Assembly: GCA_964459305.1 (NCBI GenBank)
Contig: CAYWNA010000048.1
Coordinates: 1 to 62,833, forward strand
Source of the DNA: CAYWNA01 sp964459305
GTDB taxonomy: Bacteria; Planctomycetota; Planctomycetia; Pirellulales; Pirellulaceae
Reading direction: 5' to 3'
Length of the DNA stretch: 62,833 bases
The stretch's first letter is position 1. Each line of letters opens with the position of its first letter. The notes beneath the pieces were generated by a model that worked only from the letters and a program-made list of their open reading frames with translations, was not told the DNA's origin and ran no database searches. The position numbers and the translations under genes were made by a program. Shown here piece by piece: positions 50,703 through 59,602 of the stretch.

Positions 50703-51992
50703 ATGAAATTCATCTGCAAGAAATCGCGACTTTGTGGGGAGGTTACGATCCCCGGCTCGAAATCGCATACGATCCGAGCCGTGGCGATCGCCAGTCTTGC
50801 GCAAGGCTCCAGTCGCATCTTGGCTCCGATGGAATCCGCCGATTCGCTAGCGGCGGTGGAAGCCTACAGGCGCCTGGGGGCCGAGATCGACATGCAGCCG
50901 GAAATCTGGCGTGTCGAAGGCACTGGCGGAATGCTGCGCGTGCCTGATGATGTTATTGACGTGAAGAATTCGGGCACTACGATGAGGACCGTCCTTGGGT
51001 CCTGTGCCCTCTTGAGAGACGGAATGGCAGTGGTCACCGGCGATGCGCAAGTCCGCAACCGGCCGGCGGGTCCGTTGGCCGATTCATTAAACGATCTTGG
51101 AGCATCAGTTCGCTCCACTCGCGACAATGGAAAGCCCCCGTTCGTGGTCCAGGGAAGGCTTCGCGGCGGCGCGACCACCATCGACGGATTCGACAGTCAA
51201 TACGTCACCAGCCTGCTGCTGAACACACCGTTAGCCGATTCTGATACGACGATCTATGTCCCCGCGCTCAATGAGCAGCCTTACGTCCAGATCACCATCG
51301 ATTGGCTCCGGCGCCAAGGCATTGAGTTCGAGCATGACGAAATGCGCGAGTTCCGCGTGTCGGGCGGCCAGAGCTACAAGACGGTTGACCATAAAATTCC
51401 GGCCGATTTCTCCTCAGGGACCTTTTTCCTGGCTGCCGGGGCGCTGGGCGATAACGATGTGATTCTTCGCGGACTGGATATCAGCGATCCGCAAGGTGAC
51501 AAAGCGGTCGTGGACTATCTCCGGGAAATGGGAGCCGGCGTGGAGGTGCAGGACGAGATGATTCGTGTCCGCGCCGGAGAGCTTCGCGGTGCGGAGCTGG
51601 ACCTGAACGCGACGCCGGACGCGCTGCCGATGATGGCGGTCGTCGGTTGTTTTGCCAAAGGCACGACGACGTTGGCCAATGTGCCTCAGGCCCGCATCAA
51701 AGAGACAGACCGTATTGCCGTGATGTGCACGGAGCTTTCTCGCATGGGTGCCCGCATACGCGAACTCGAAGACGGCCTCGTGATAGAAGAAAGCGACCTC
51801 ACCGGCACGAAGGTTAGCGGTCATGGCGACCACCGCGTCGTCATGGCGTTGGCGGTCGCCGGAATGGCCAGTGGTGGCGAGACAATCATTGATTCCGCCG
51901 ATGCGGTCGAAGTGACCTTCCCCACATTTTTGAATTGTATGACCAAACTAGGAGCAAACTTGAGCCCGTATTTGGAGAATGAGAAATGCTAG
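50703..51992 (+). CDS. aroA: 5-enolpyruvylshikimate-3-phosphate synthase
   Basis: 429 residues, normal length. It joins shikimate-3-phosphate and phosphoenolpyruvate, the sixth step of the shikimate pathway. Motifs: 'VTIPGSKSHTIRAVAIASLA' (GSKS..R), 'VKNSGTTMRTVLGSCALL' (NSGTTMR), 'VTGDAQVRNRPAGPLADSL', 'GFDSQYVTSLLL', 'IPADFSSGTFFLAAGAL', 'ARIKETDRIAVMCTEL' (R.KE.DR) and 'SGHGDHRVVMALAVAG'. The stop overlaps the start of aroC by 7 nt, so the three shikimate genes form one translationally coupled unit. Confidence 0.95.
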   Translation: MKFICKKSRLCGEVTIPGSKSHTIRAVAIASLAQGSSRILAPMESADSLAAVEAYRRLGAEIDMQPEIWRVEGTGGMLRVPDDVIDVKNSGTTMRTVLGSCALLRDGMAVVTGDAQVRNRPAGPLADSLNDLGASVRSTRDNGKPPFVVQGRLRGGATTIDGFDSQYVTSLLLNTPLADSDTTIYVPALNEQPYVQITIDWLRRQGIEFEHDEMREFRVSGGQSYKTVDHKIPADFSSGTFFLAAGALGDNDVILRGLDISDPQGDKAVVDYLREMGAGVEVQDEMIRVRAGELRGAELDLNATPDALPMMAVVGCFAKGTTTLANVPQARIKETDRIAVMCTELSRMGARIRELEDGLVIEESDLTGTKVSGHGDHRVVMALAVAGMASGGETIIDSADAVEVTFPTFLNCMTKLGANLSPYLENEKC

Positions 51993-53308
51993 GTTGTGAT
52001 ATCGGAACTCTCTTTCAGGTAACCGTTGCTGGCGGATCCTATCAGGAAGGATTGAGCGTCAACATACAGGGCGTTCCCCCGGGCATCGTGATAACCGACG
52101 CGGAAATCTACCGGGATCTCCTGCTGAGAAAGCCAGGCCAGGATGAACTCACTTCGCCTCGGCGGGAACCAGATATTCCCGTGATATTCAGCGGCGTGAA
52201 CGCAGCCGATACCATGCCTGGCTTCAGCAACAAAGGCCGCACCAACGGCACGCCGTTCGTTGTGCTCATACCGAATATGGACCGGCACTTCGAACACATC
52301 GAACAGTATCAGGTGACCAACCGGACGCCGAGGCCGGGCCATGCTTCCTATGCTTCCTTCGAGAAATACGGTCAGTGGGATGACGCCATCGGCGCGGGTA
52401 TCTTCAGTGGCCGGTATACGTCGACGATCGTCGCCGCCGGTGTTGTGGCAAAGCGGGTATTGAAAGACCATGGCATCGAAGTCACGGCCTACGTCAAGGA
52501 GGCGGCCGGTGTGCGAATGTCGGACATGCCCATCGAGGAGATCCGGAAGAAGGTCGCTGCATTCAAAGAGGTACGCAAAGATCACGACCCCGTTTACCAG
52601 GCCATATTCGCCTCGAATCGCATCAACCCCGATATGCGATTCCTGGAAAAGATGGCGGTCCTCGCCGAATTCGAGCCCACCATCCCGGAACTGTACGCGA
52701 AGGGGAAGGTAATGGACGAAGAGGCGATCCGCAAGGAACACGGAATTCATCCGAAGCTGAACTGTCCTGACCTTGACGCCGCGGACGAAATGTACCGGAA
52801 GATCATCGAGACCATGCAAGACGGTGATTCCAGTGGCGGTGTTGTCGAGATCGTTGCCACAGGCCTACCCGCCGGCGTTGGTGAACCGGTATTCCGGAAG
52901 CTCGAAGGCGAACTGGGACGATTGCTCAGCATCGGCGCCGTTAAGGCGGTGGAAGTAGGTGCCGGCTTGGCCGTCAAGGATATGACGGGCTCGCAATGCA
53001 ACGACCAGTTGTTTGCCGAAAACGACAAGATCTGTTTCACGTCGAACAACTCTGGTGGGGTCACCGGCGGACTGACGACCGGACAGCCTGTCGTCGCCAG
53101 GGTCGCTGTGAAACCGACGCCGACCATCGCGAAGGACCAGAGGACGATTGACAAAGTGAGCCACGAAAATACGGTGCTGTCGGCCGTGACGCGCAGAGAC
53201 CCGACGATCGTGCCAAGAGTGTGGCCGGTGGCTGACGCCCTGATGTCCATGATACTGTTGGACTACTACATGCAGCACGTTGCGTATCAGAGCTTCTTCG
53301 AGAAATGA
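51986..53308 (+). CDS. aroC: Divergent chorismate synthase homologue
   Basis: 440 residues; typical AroC has ~360-390. The family body is clear: 'RTPRPGHASYASFEKYGQWD' with the conserved His119, 'DGDSSGGVVEIVATGLPAGV', 'VGAGLAVKDMTGSQCNDQLF', 'NNSGGVTGGLTTGQPV', 'AVKPTPTIAKDQRT' and 'DPTIVPRVWPVADAL' with the conserved Asp. The N-terminal GESHG motif, which carries an active-site His, is replaced by 'AGGSYQEGL', and the RSSARETA flavin/substrate region reads 'IFSGRYTSTIVAAG'. Position between aroA and aroDE says it should make chorismate, but the lost His is odd, so an altered mechanism or function is possible. Confidence 0.85.
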   Translation: MLGCDIGTLFQVTVAGGSYQEGLSVNIQGVPPGIVITDAEIYRDLLLRKPGQDELTSPRREPDIPVIFSGVNAADTMPGFSNKGRTNGTPFVVLIPNMDRHFEHIEQYQVTNRTPRPGHASYASFEKYGQWDDAIGAGIFSGRYTSTIVAAGVVAKRVLKDHGIEVTAYVKEAAGVRMSDMPIEEIRKKVAAFKEVRKDHDPVYQAIFASNRINPDMRFLEKMAVLAEFEPTIPELYAKGKVMDEEAIRKEHGIHPKLNCPDLDAADEMYRKIIETMQDGDSSGGVVEIVATGLPAGVGEPVFRKLEGELGRLLSIGAVKAVEVGAGLAVKDMTGSQCNDQLFAENDKICFTSNNSGGVTGGLTTGQPVVARVAVKPTPTIAKDQRTIDKVSHENTVLSAVTRRDPTIVPRVWPVADALMSMILLDYYMQHVAYQSFFEK

Positions 53309-54786
53309 TCTGCATCAGCATCGGCAACGCGACCCACGAGGCGATCCTTTCGGAGCATCGCGTTCTGGCTGAACAAGGTGCAGAACTGATCGAACTGCGC
53401 CTCGACTACTTGTCTGATTTCCCGGATTTGGGCCGACTGCTGAGAGACCGGCCCACTCCGGTGATCGTCACCTGTCGGCGTCAGAATGACGGAGGGCACT
53501 GGCAGTTTTCCGAAGAGCAACGGCTGACGCTGTTCCGCTCGGCCATCGACCAGGGAGCGGAGTACGTCGATCTGGAAAGGGATATTGCCGGCCAGATTCC
53601 TCGCGGTGGCCAGACGCGACGGATTGTCAGTCACCACGATTTCGAAGAAACGCCCGATGGCCTTCAGGAAATCCATGCCGAGATGTGCGGGTTGAATCCG
53701 GATATCGTCAAACTGGTGACGATGGCCAATTCTCCGAGCGACATGGTTCGCGTGCTCAAGCTCGTGGAAAGCTCCGACGTGCCAACGGTCGGCTTCTGCA
53801 TGGGGGAACTTGGGTTGCCCAGCCGAATCCTCTGCGGCAAGTACGGAGCGCCGTTTACCTACGCGGCTCCCAGCAGCGATCGCGAGGTGGCACCGGGGCA
53901 ATTGTCGTCTGAGGAGATGCGGAAGGTCTATCATTACGACCAAATCGATTCAGGGTCTCAAGTCTTCGGCGTCCTCGGCGACCCGATCGCTCATAGCATG
54001 AGTCCACTGATCCATAACGCCGCCTTTCGCCATGAGGGCTTGAACGCTGTCTACGTGCCGCTTCGCGTGTCGGCGGATGCGCTTTCCAAGACGCTGGACG
54101 ATTTCGAGTGGGTCCACTTCCAGGGCTACAGCGTCACGATTCCGCACAAACAAGCGGTGATCGCGAAGGCGGCTCACTGCGACGAACCGGTGCGGGACAG
54201 CGGAGCGGCCAACACCCTGTTTCGCGACGACAGCGGCGACTGGCAAGCCACGAACACTGATTACATAGCGGCACTGGAGAGTCTTCAGATCGGTTTGCAG
54301 CACCTGTACGGCGATCCCAGCTTGCAGGGGCGCAGACTGCTTATGCTTGGTGCCGGCGGCGTGGCCCGAGCGATCGGAATGGCCGTGCTGCGCGAGGGAG
54401 CCGACTTGACCATCGCCAACCGGACCCACAGCCGGGCCGTGGCGTTGGCGGAACAGTTGGGTTGCCGGCAAATTCCCTGGGAAAATCGCGATGCCGAGCA
54501 AGCCGATATCATCGTCAACTGCACCGCGGTCGGTATGCATCCCAATGTGGACGACACACCGTATCAGGGCGACTGGCTCCGCCAAGGAATGCTGATCTTC
54601 GACACGATCTATAATCCTGAGAACACGCTTCTGCTGAAGCTGGCCCGCGAGCGCGGGTGCCAGACCGTCAACGGCGTGGAGATGTTCGTGCGGCAAGCGG
54701 CGAGACAGTTTGAACTCTTTGCCAAGCGGCCAGCCCCCATCGATCTCATGCGCGAAACGGTACGGCGTCGCATCTCGGCAGACTAG
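53305..54786 (+). CDS. aroDE: Bifunctional 3-dehydroquinate dehydratase/shikimate dehydrogenase fusion
   Basis: 493 residues, starting ATGA-overlapped with the aroC stop. Residues 1-~210 are a type I dehydroquinase: 'ELIELRLDYLSDF', 'PVIVTCRRQNDGGHW', the catalytic His in 'RIVSHHDFE' and the Schiff-base Lys in 'PDIVKLVTMANSPSD'. From ~217 follows a canonical shikimate dehydrogenase: 'VLGDPIAHSMSPLIHNAAF' (HSxSP), 'GYSVTIPHKQAVI' with the catalytic Lys, 'ATNTDYIAAL' and 'LMLGAGGVARAIGMAVL' for NADPH. The fusion gives steps three and four of the pathway in one chain, as known in plants and some bacteria. Confidence 0.96.
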   Translation: MICISIGNATHEAILSEHRVLAEQGAELIELRLDYLSDFPDLGRLLRDRPTPVIVTCRRQNDGGHWQFSEEQRLTLFRSAIDQGAEYVDLERDIAGQIPRGGQTRRIVSHHDFEETPDGLQEIHAEMCGLNPDIVKLVTMANSPSDMVRVLKLVESSDVPTVGFCMGELGLPSRILCGKYGAPFTYAAPSSDREVAPGQLSSEEMRKVYHYDQIDSGSQVFGVLGDPIAHSMSPLIHNAAFRHEGLNAVYVPLRVSADALSKTLDDFEWVHFQGYSVTIPHKQAVIAKAAHCDEPVRDSGAANTLFRDDSGDWQATNTDYIAALESLQIGLQHLYGDPSLQGRRLLMLGAGGVARAIGMAVLREGADLTIANRTHSRAVALAEQLGCRQIPWENRDAEQADIIVNCTAVGMHPNVDDTPYQGDWLRQGMLIFDTIYNPENTLLLKLARERGCQTVNGVEMFVRQAARQFELFAKRPAPIDLMRETVRRRISAD

Positions 54787-54812
54787 GCTCGGTTTCGCAA
54801 CGCATATTCCGC

Positions 54813-54868
54813 CGTAGCTGCGTTCGCCAGAACGCGGAGATTTCCGCACTCTGGCGAGTGCAGCCACG
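54813..54868. repeat. Dispersed inverted repeat, family A, copy 2
   Basis: Left arm 54813-54838 and right arm 54843-54868 are reverse complements over 26 nt with four mismatches around a 4-nt loop. The core tcgccaga/tctggcga is the same as in the repeat at 351-432. It lies 26 nt after the aroDE stop, so it may act as a terminator-like hairpin between the shikimate operon and the next gene. Confidence 0.8.
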
Positions 54869-54911
54869 GATTCTCCTACTCGGCGACGACTCCAACGGAA
54901 GACCGCGAGGT

Positions 54912-57900
54912 ATGCATCCCGAAGAGAAACGCCCCAACCGGCTGCAGGACGGAAAGTCCAGGGCCCGTATTCTGCTGAAGAAGAATGCGGGATGGCTGCC
55001 GGGGTTTCCCTTGGGTGTCGAATCGGACAAGGTACGATGGCAGGCGTGGCCGTGGGAGGAGCCCGGATCGTCGCAGATCTTCTCGCTGGATCGCGAAGTG
55101 CTTCGGCGGATGGAGATGACGCTTACCAAATTGCGTCATCATTTCCCACGTGCCTTGCCTCAGATCGTTGAGGATGTTGACGACTGGCTGGCACGGATGG
55201 ATGTCCTGCTGGACGCGCTCAAGGGGACCATCCACGAACAGCGTTCGATCGACGTTGAGACGCTGTTGGGCGCGTCTCTCTTGAGTCCCCGTTGGGTCCA
55301 GCGATTCCGTCGGCTCCGAACAATCTGGCCGGATCTTGCCCCGGTGCTCGACGCCGTTGCCTGCCTGGAATTCACGAGCCGAGGCCGTTGTGATTCGTCC
55401 GTTCTGGACTGGATTGACGAGCGCGGGACGGAACTCTGCCGCCTTGCCAAACGCAGCCAAGTCTCCCTTCATCACCAGCTGACGTTTTGCGCTCTGCGGG
55501 CGGACGTGCATCCCGCTGCATTGCCGCTTCTGATGGAGTACTTGGCAGACGGTGCGTTCTGCTCGGTTCCTAAGGGCAACATCTACACGTATGCCGAGGC
55601 GCTTTCGGAGGAGCTTAGAAAGGCGATCAACGCCAAGCCGTTCAGGACCCCTGACAAACCGTCGCGATCGACGATGGGCGAGGTGTGGGAAAGCCTATTG
55701 AGACGTCTGCTCGGCTCCAAGCCCAAGGCTCGTCGCGACGGCACCAAGCTGCTAGCGTCGCTCCTGCCGACAGATCTGGCCGCCGGAGCCCAGTCGCTCA
55801 AGGCACATGTCGAGAACGAAGAGTCCAGGCTTCTCAAACAGTTACGTCAAATCCAATTCGAAAGACTGCCCAAACACCGGAAACGAGCCGAGAAGAAGAG
55901 GCTAAAGCAGGACGCGAACGTCGTCGTTTCGGATCGTGATGCCCAACGGGTACTCGAACACACGGAATTCGCACTGGAGCACATTCCCACGCTCCTTGAC
56001 GACCCGTCGCTCATTCAGCGATGGATAGCGATTGTGGATCACCTGTCGCCGGAGGAACGATCGCTTCGCCTGGGCCTGTTTTCGAGATGGGAACAGGCAC
56101 GACTGAGACGGCGAAATCCCGATCAGGCGAATCGTCAATTTGATCGGCTTGTATCCGAGCTTTGCCAACTGTTCGCGCGACGTGGAGTTCATCAACAGCT
56201 GCTGCGTCTTTGGCGCGAATACGTTTCTTCGTCCGATCCATACTCAAGCGAGCCAGTGATCGATTTGCTGGATGGCGATTTTGCCAGCGGTGATACTTGC
56301 CGCCGGTGGGCCCGGCTTGTGGAGGCGACCGTCTACGATCGCAATCTGACGATTGGCAGCGATTTGCTGTGCTCCTTTGGGGAGTTCGCCCAGGCAACAT
56401 CGGATATCGATCTCGCGAGCCAGATGGTGGCCACCTTGGCAAGAGCTGAGGACGAGTACTTCCATGAAAACAGAATTCGAGCGACACTTGCCATTGCCAA
56501 CGAGAAATCTGACCTAGGTGTGGTCTTGAAGCGGCTGAACAACAACCACGAGATGGTTGAGCCAGTCGCCCTGCTGGGACGCCACATTCAGGACGAACGA
56601 CTTCTGCGGATCGTTGAGGGGTGGATCTTGGGCGACGCCAAGAAGCCTTTGCTCCGGCTGGCGTCCTGCACACACGTCGTCGTCGCCCTCGGTTTCTCGC
56701 CGCCGAAGGTACTGGAGATACGATCGGCGCCCGATTGGTTGACTAGCTATCCAAGCGAGCTCCACGAGTCGCTCGACGGATTGCGTCGAGTCACTCCCGA
56801 CGCCAATTCTATCGCTGCGCAACTCCTTTCGAAGGAATTTCCCGATCCGGCCGACCTTCAACAACAGTTGAATACGATCCGTCAGAAGCTAGACTCACCG
56901 GAGAGTCATCAAGACCAGCGGTCGCGAGATCGGCTGCAAAAGCGATTCGAGAATCTCCAAATCCGGCTGAACCAACCGCCGACAGCGACCCCGCAACGCA
57001 TCGAGAATCTTGCCAAGAAGATCGCTGACCGCGTCGACCACGAAATCGTCGAACGTTACGTGCACGACTGTTTTGACATCGCGGCAGACAAGATGCAGGC
57101 ATCCTACGGAGCCCGCGAGTTCTCGGATGAGCTATTTGTCCCACCGAAAGACCAGTTGCTGGCGGGAATTCTCCAGCTGAAGGGCGTCATGAGAGAATTG
57201 GGATTGAGGCTGCTCCTCAATAGTCAGCAGAATCCAGTATGTGATTTTCGCTCCGAGCCCGCAAATTCGTCATTCCTGCAGCGACTGGACGACAAGAATA
57301 TCCGCCTGGAACCTTGGCTGAGCGATTCCTTCGAACGGCGGGCAACAACGGCCGCCGGAGAATCGTATCGACTGTCCTTCACTCGCGAGACCCTCGACAT
57401 CCTGCTCATGGGGTTTCATTTTGACACCTGCCTGTCGCCGAACGACATCAACTTCTTCGCCACCATCGCCAACGCGGTCGATATCAACAAGCAAGTCTTG
57501 TACGGAAAGACGGAATCGGGCCGCGTGGTCGGCCGCTGCCTTTTCGCATTGACCGATAGCGGAACGCTGGTCACCTACCATCGCTACGCCCACGACTCCG
57601 AGGATAATTTTGGCAAGGAAGTCGATCAATTTGCAGAGCAACTGGCGGGCGCGATGGGTACCGTTCTGGATTCGCGGGGACAAGTTTCGACCTTGGTGGC
57701 CAGAACATGGTACGACGACGGAGCGGTTCGCATTGAATCCATCTATGGCCTACAAGATCCTAAGGGATCCGTCCGAACCATCCTGCGAACGGAAGACGTG
57801 TCGACGATCGAGGCGAGACTATTGACGCTTTTTGGTTCCGAAGACGCACTGAAGAGCGTCCTGGGATCGTTGCTCTATCTGGATGAATTCCAACAGCGAA

Positions 57901-58286
57901 AAGAGATCATCGAGCCGCTGCTCGACCTGTTCGCCTTCGATGTCACCGTCCCTTTCGCCGAGAGGTTCCGTCTTGCGATCCTCGCCCGACTTGCGGGAAA
58001 GGAGGAGACGGCCAGAGGAATCATCAGGTCGCTACGGGTCAATTCTCTGCCGCGACGACTGAAACGCTTGGATTGCCTCCACTGCCTGGCCTTCCACGGA
58101 ATCGGCAGCTACAAGGAAGTATTTGAACTCCTAATCTGCTGCAACCCTTCGATCGCCTTGCGGACGCTTCGGTCAACTCGCCCGTGGGACACCAAGTCCG
58201 ATGCTGAAGAGACCATTCCAACCCGGAAGAAAATGCTGGCGCGATGCCATCAGGCATTGGGACGGGATCGGCCGGCGGACGGTTAG
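54912..58286 (+). CDS. Very large cytoplasmic-looking protein of unknown function
   Basis: About 1124 residues, no signal peptide. ATG 54912 is used; the frame is open back to a GTG at 54858 inside the palindromic repeat. The central ~350-900 region is charged and helical with coiled-coil stretches ('QQQLNTIRQKLDSPESHQDQ'). Near residues 835-900 is a distinctive block, 'ILLMGFHFDTCLSPNDINFF', 'NAVDINKQVLYGKTESGRVV', 'GRCLFALTDSGTLVTYHRYA', which looks like a folded, possibly enzymatic domain. The last ~150 residues are helical-repeat-like ('LAGKEETARGIIRSLRVNSL'). The 3' end overlaps the convergent UroD-family gene by four bases. No function is recognised. Confidence 0.8.
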   Translation: MHPEEKRPNRLQDGKSRARILLKKNAGWLPGFPLGVESDKVRWQAWPWEEPGSSQIFSLDREVLRRMEMTLTKLRHHFPRALPQIVEDVDDWLARMDVLLDALKGTIHEQRSIDVETLLGASLLSPRWVQRFRRLRTIWPDLAPVLDAVACLEFTSRGRCDSSVLDWIDERGTELCRLAKRSQVSLHHQLTFCALRADVHPAALPLLMEYLADGAFCSVPKGNIYTYAEALSEELRKAINAKPFRTPDKPSRSTMGEVWESLLRRLLGSKPKARRDGTKLLASLLPTDLAAGAQSLKAHVENEESRLLKQLRQIQFERLPKHRKRAEKKRLKQDANVVVSDRDAQRVLEHTEFALEHIPTLLDDPSLIQRWIAIVDHLSPEERSLRLGLFSRWEQARLRRRNPDQANRQFDRLVSELCQLFARRGVHQQLLRLWREYVSSSDPYSSEPVIDLLDGDFASGDTCRRWARLVEATVYDRNLTIGSDLLCSFGEFAQATSDIDLASQMVATLARAEDEYFHENRIRATLAIANEKSDLGVVLKRLNNNHEMVEPVALLGRHIQDERLLRIVEGWILGDAKKPLLRLASCTHVVVALGFSPPKVLEIRSAPDWLTSYPSELHESLDGLRRVTPDANSIAAQLLSKEFPDPADLQQQLNTIRQKLDSPESHQDQRSRDRLQKRFENLQIRLNQPPTATPQRIENLAKKIADRVDHEIVERYVHDCFDIAADKMQASYGAREFSDELFVPPKDQLLAGILQLKGVMRELGLRLLLNSQQNPVCDFRSEPANSSFLQRLDDKNIRLEPWLSDSFERRATTAAGESYRLSFTRETLDILLMGFHFDTCLSPNDINFFATIANAVDINKQVLYGKTESGRVVGRCLFALTDSGTLVTYHRYAHDSEDNFGKEVDQFAEQLAGAMGTVLDSRGQVSTLVARTWYDDGAVRIESIYGLQDPKGSVRTILRTEDVSTIEARLLTLFGSEDALKSVLGSLLYLDEFQQRKEIIEPLLDLFAFDVTVPFAERFRLAILARLAGKEETARGIIRSLRVNSLPRRLKRLDCLHCLAFHGIGSYKEVFELLICCNPSIALRTLRSTRPWDTKSDAEETIPTRKKMLARCHQALGRDRPADG

Positions 58287-59425
58287 CATTCCGCGTGGGC
58301 TCGGATCGGATAGGCACCGTAATCTCGCGTGGCCTGCCGGGCGGCGAGGTAGTTTTCCAGTTTCGTACCCGGCTGAAGGACGTTTCCCGTGGCTACGACT
58401 AGCCCGCCTCCTGGGGCGGCGTGCTCGATGGCATAGCGTACCTCTTCACTCGCTTCTTCTGGGGTGCCGGCCACCAGGGTCTCGCAGTTAACACCACCGA
58501 AGAAGCAAAGCCGACCAGCGTATCGCTCTTTCAGACGTCGCAGATCCATGCCGATACTGGGCTGGATCCCGTGCCAACCATCGATCTTGGCCTCGACGAG
58601 TCCATCCAGAATCGCCCACACATTGCCGTCGGTGTGCTTGATGAAGCGGCCGCCGCGGGCCTGAATCGCTTCGGACTGGCGAATGATGCCAGGAAGGACG
58701 TATTCACGGAAAAGATCCGGGCCCATCATCGGGCCTTGGTTGCTTGAGTAATCGTCGGTTGTCATGATCCCATCGCAGCCCGCATCGAGCATCGCTTCGA
58801 TGTATGCGATCGATCGGGCGACGTAGACATCGACGGCCCGCCGAACGAACTCCGGATCGGTGACCATGCGCATGAGGAAATCCTGGATTCCCACGGTCTC
58901 CATGAACGGAAACGTCCCGTCGATGGGCGTACGGCCGATGATGAAATGGGTATCGCCCAACACCTTGACCACGTGGCGAATCGCCTCCATCTCGCTCGGG
59001 TCGACCGAAAACGGATCGTCCGGGGCGGGCAAGTCGTCGATAGTCATGTCGGGTGCCGGCGCTCGTTCCGCGATGTTGCCCACGTCCGGCTGGTACCATA
59101 CCTCGCGCCCGTCCTCGTCCATCCAACTGTAGGGCCCCGTCATTTCCGGGCGTTGGTATTCCTTATCGGCCGGAACGACTGGCACGCGCACGTAGTCCCA
59201 TTCCAAGGCACGTACCAACTGGACGTGGTCCGTGCAGTAGTCGGCCACGATCTCCGCGCGGCGACCGTTCCACAGGGCTTCCAGCTCTCGCCATCGCGCG
59301 TTGCACAGCGTGGGATGGCCGAGAATCTCCTCGGCCAAGTCGCCATCGACGGCATTCTCACCGGTCGGCACGCGATCGGCCTCTTCGTGATTGAGCGCAG
59401 CGATCACACGGTCCTTAGGTCTCAT
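58283..59425 (-). CDS. Uroporphyrinogen decarboxylase-family protein (MtaA/CmuA-like)
   Basis: 380 residues with the UroD TIM-barrel pattern: N-terminal 'MRPKDRVIAALNHEEADRVP', 'HFIIGRTPIDGTFPFMETVG', 'ACDGIMTTDDYSS'-like 'DAGCDGIMTTDDYSSNQGPM', 'FIKHTDGNVWAILDGLVEAK', 'IDGWHGIQPSIGMDLRRLKE', 'FFGGVNCETLVAGTPEEASE' and 'GGGLVVATGNVLQPGT'. It departs from true HemE, whose N-terminal RxRAGRY-type motif is missing, and fits the broad family of methyltransferase-like relatives that use corrinoid or unknown substrates. It stands alone, so the substrate is unknown. Confidence 0.87.
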   Translation of the reverse strand: MRPKDRVIAALNHEEADRVPTGENAVDGDLAEEILGHPTLCNARWRELEALWNGRRAEIVADYCTDHVQLVRALEWDYVRVPVVPADKEYQRPEMTGPYSWMDEDGREVWYQPDVGNIAERAPAPDMTIDDLPAPDDPFSVDPSEMEAIRHVVKVLGDTHFIIGRTPIDGTFPFMETVGIQDFLMRMVTDPEFVRRAVDVYVARSIAYIEAMLDAGCDGIMTTDDYSSNQGPMMGPDLFREYVLPGIIRQSEAIQARGGRFIKHTDGNVWAILDGLVEAKIDGWHGIQPSIGMDLRRLKERYAGRLCFFGGVNCETLVAGTPEEASEEVRYAIEHAAPGGGLVVATGNVLQPGTKLENYLAARQATRDYGAYPIRAHAEC

Positions 59426-59602
59426 GAACTATCTCCGTTGCACACTCCGACTCATCCGGGATTCGTCGGTAGGTCTGCGTATATCGCTTTACTAGCTCCC
59501 CGCGGCGTCACATAATGGCGGGCAATCGATGCGCATCGCATTCTCTGCCCGGTGTTCCACGCTTGTTCTGTTCGCCGACCGAAGGATATGGAGAACAACG
59601 TC

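Noticed and set aside
58283..59425. HemE (true uroporphyrinogen decarboxylase)
   Set aside because: The N-terminal HemE substrate motif is absent and no other heme genes are near; the broad UroD family is the safer call.
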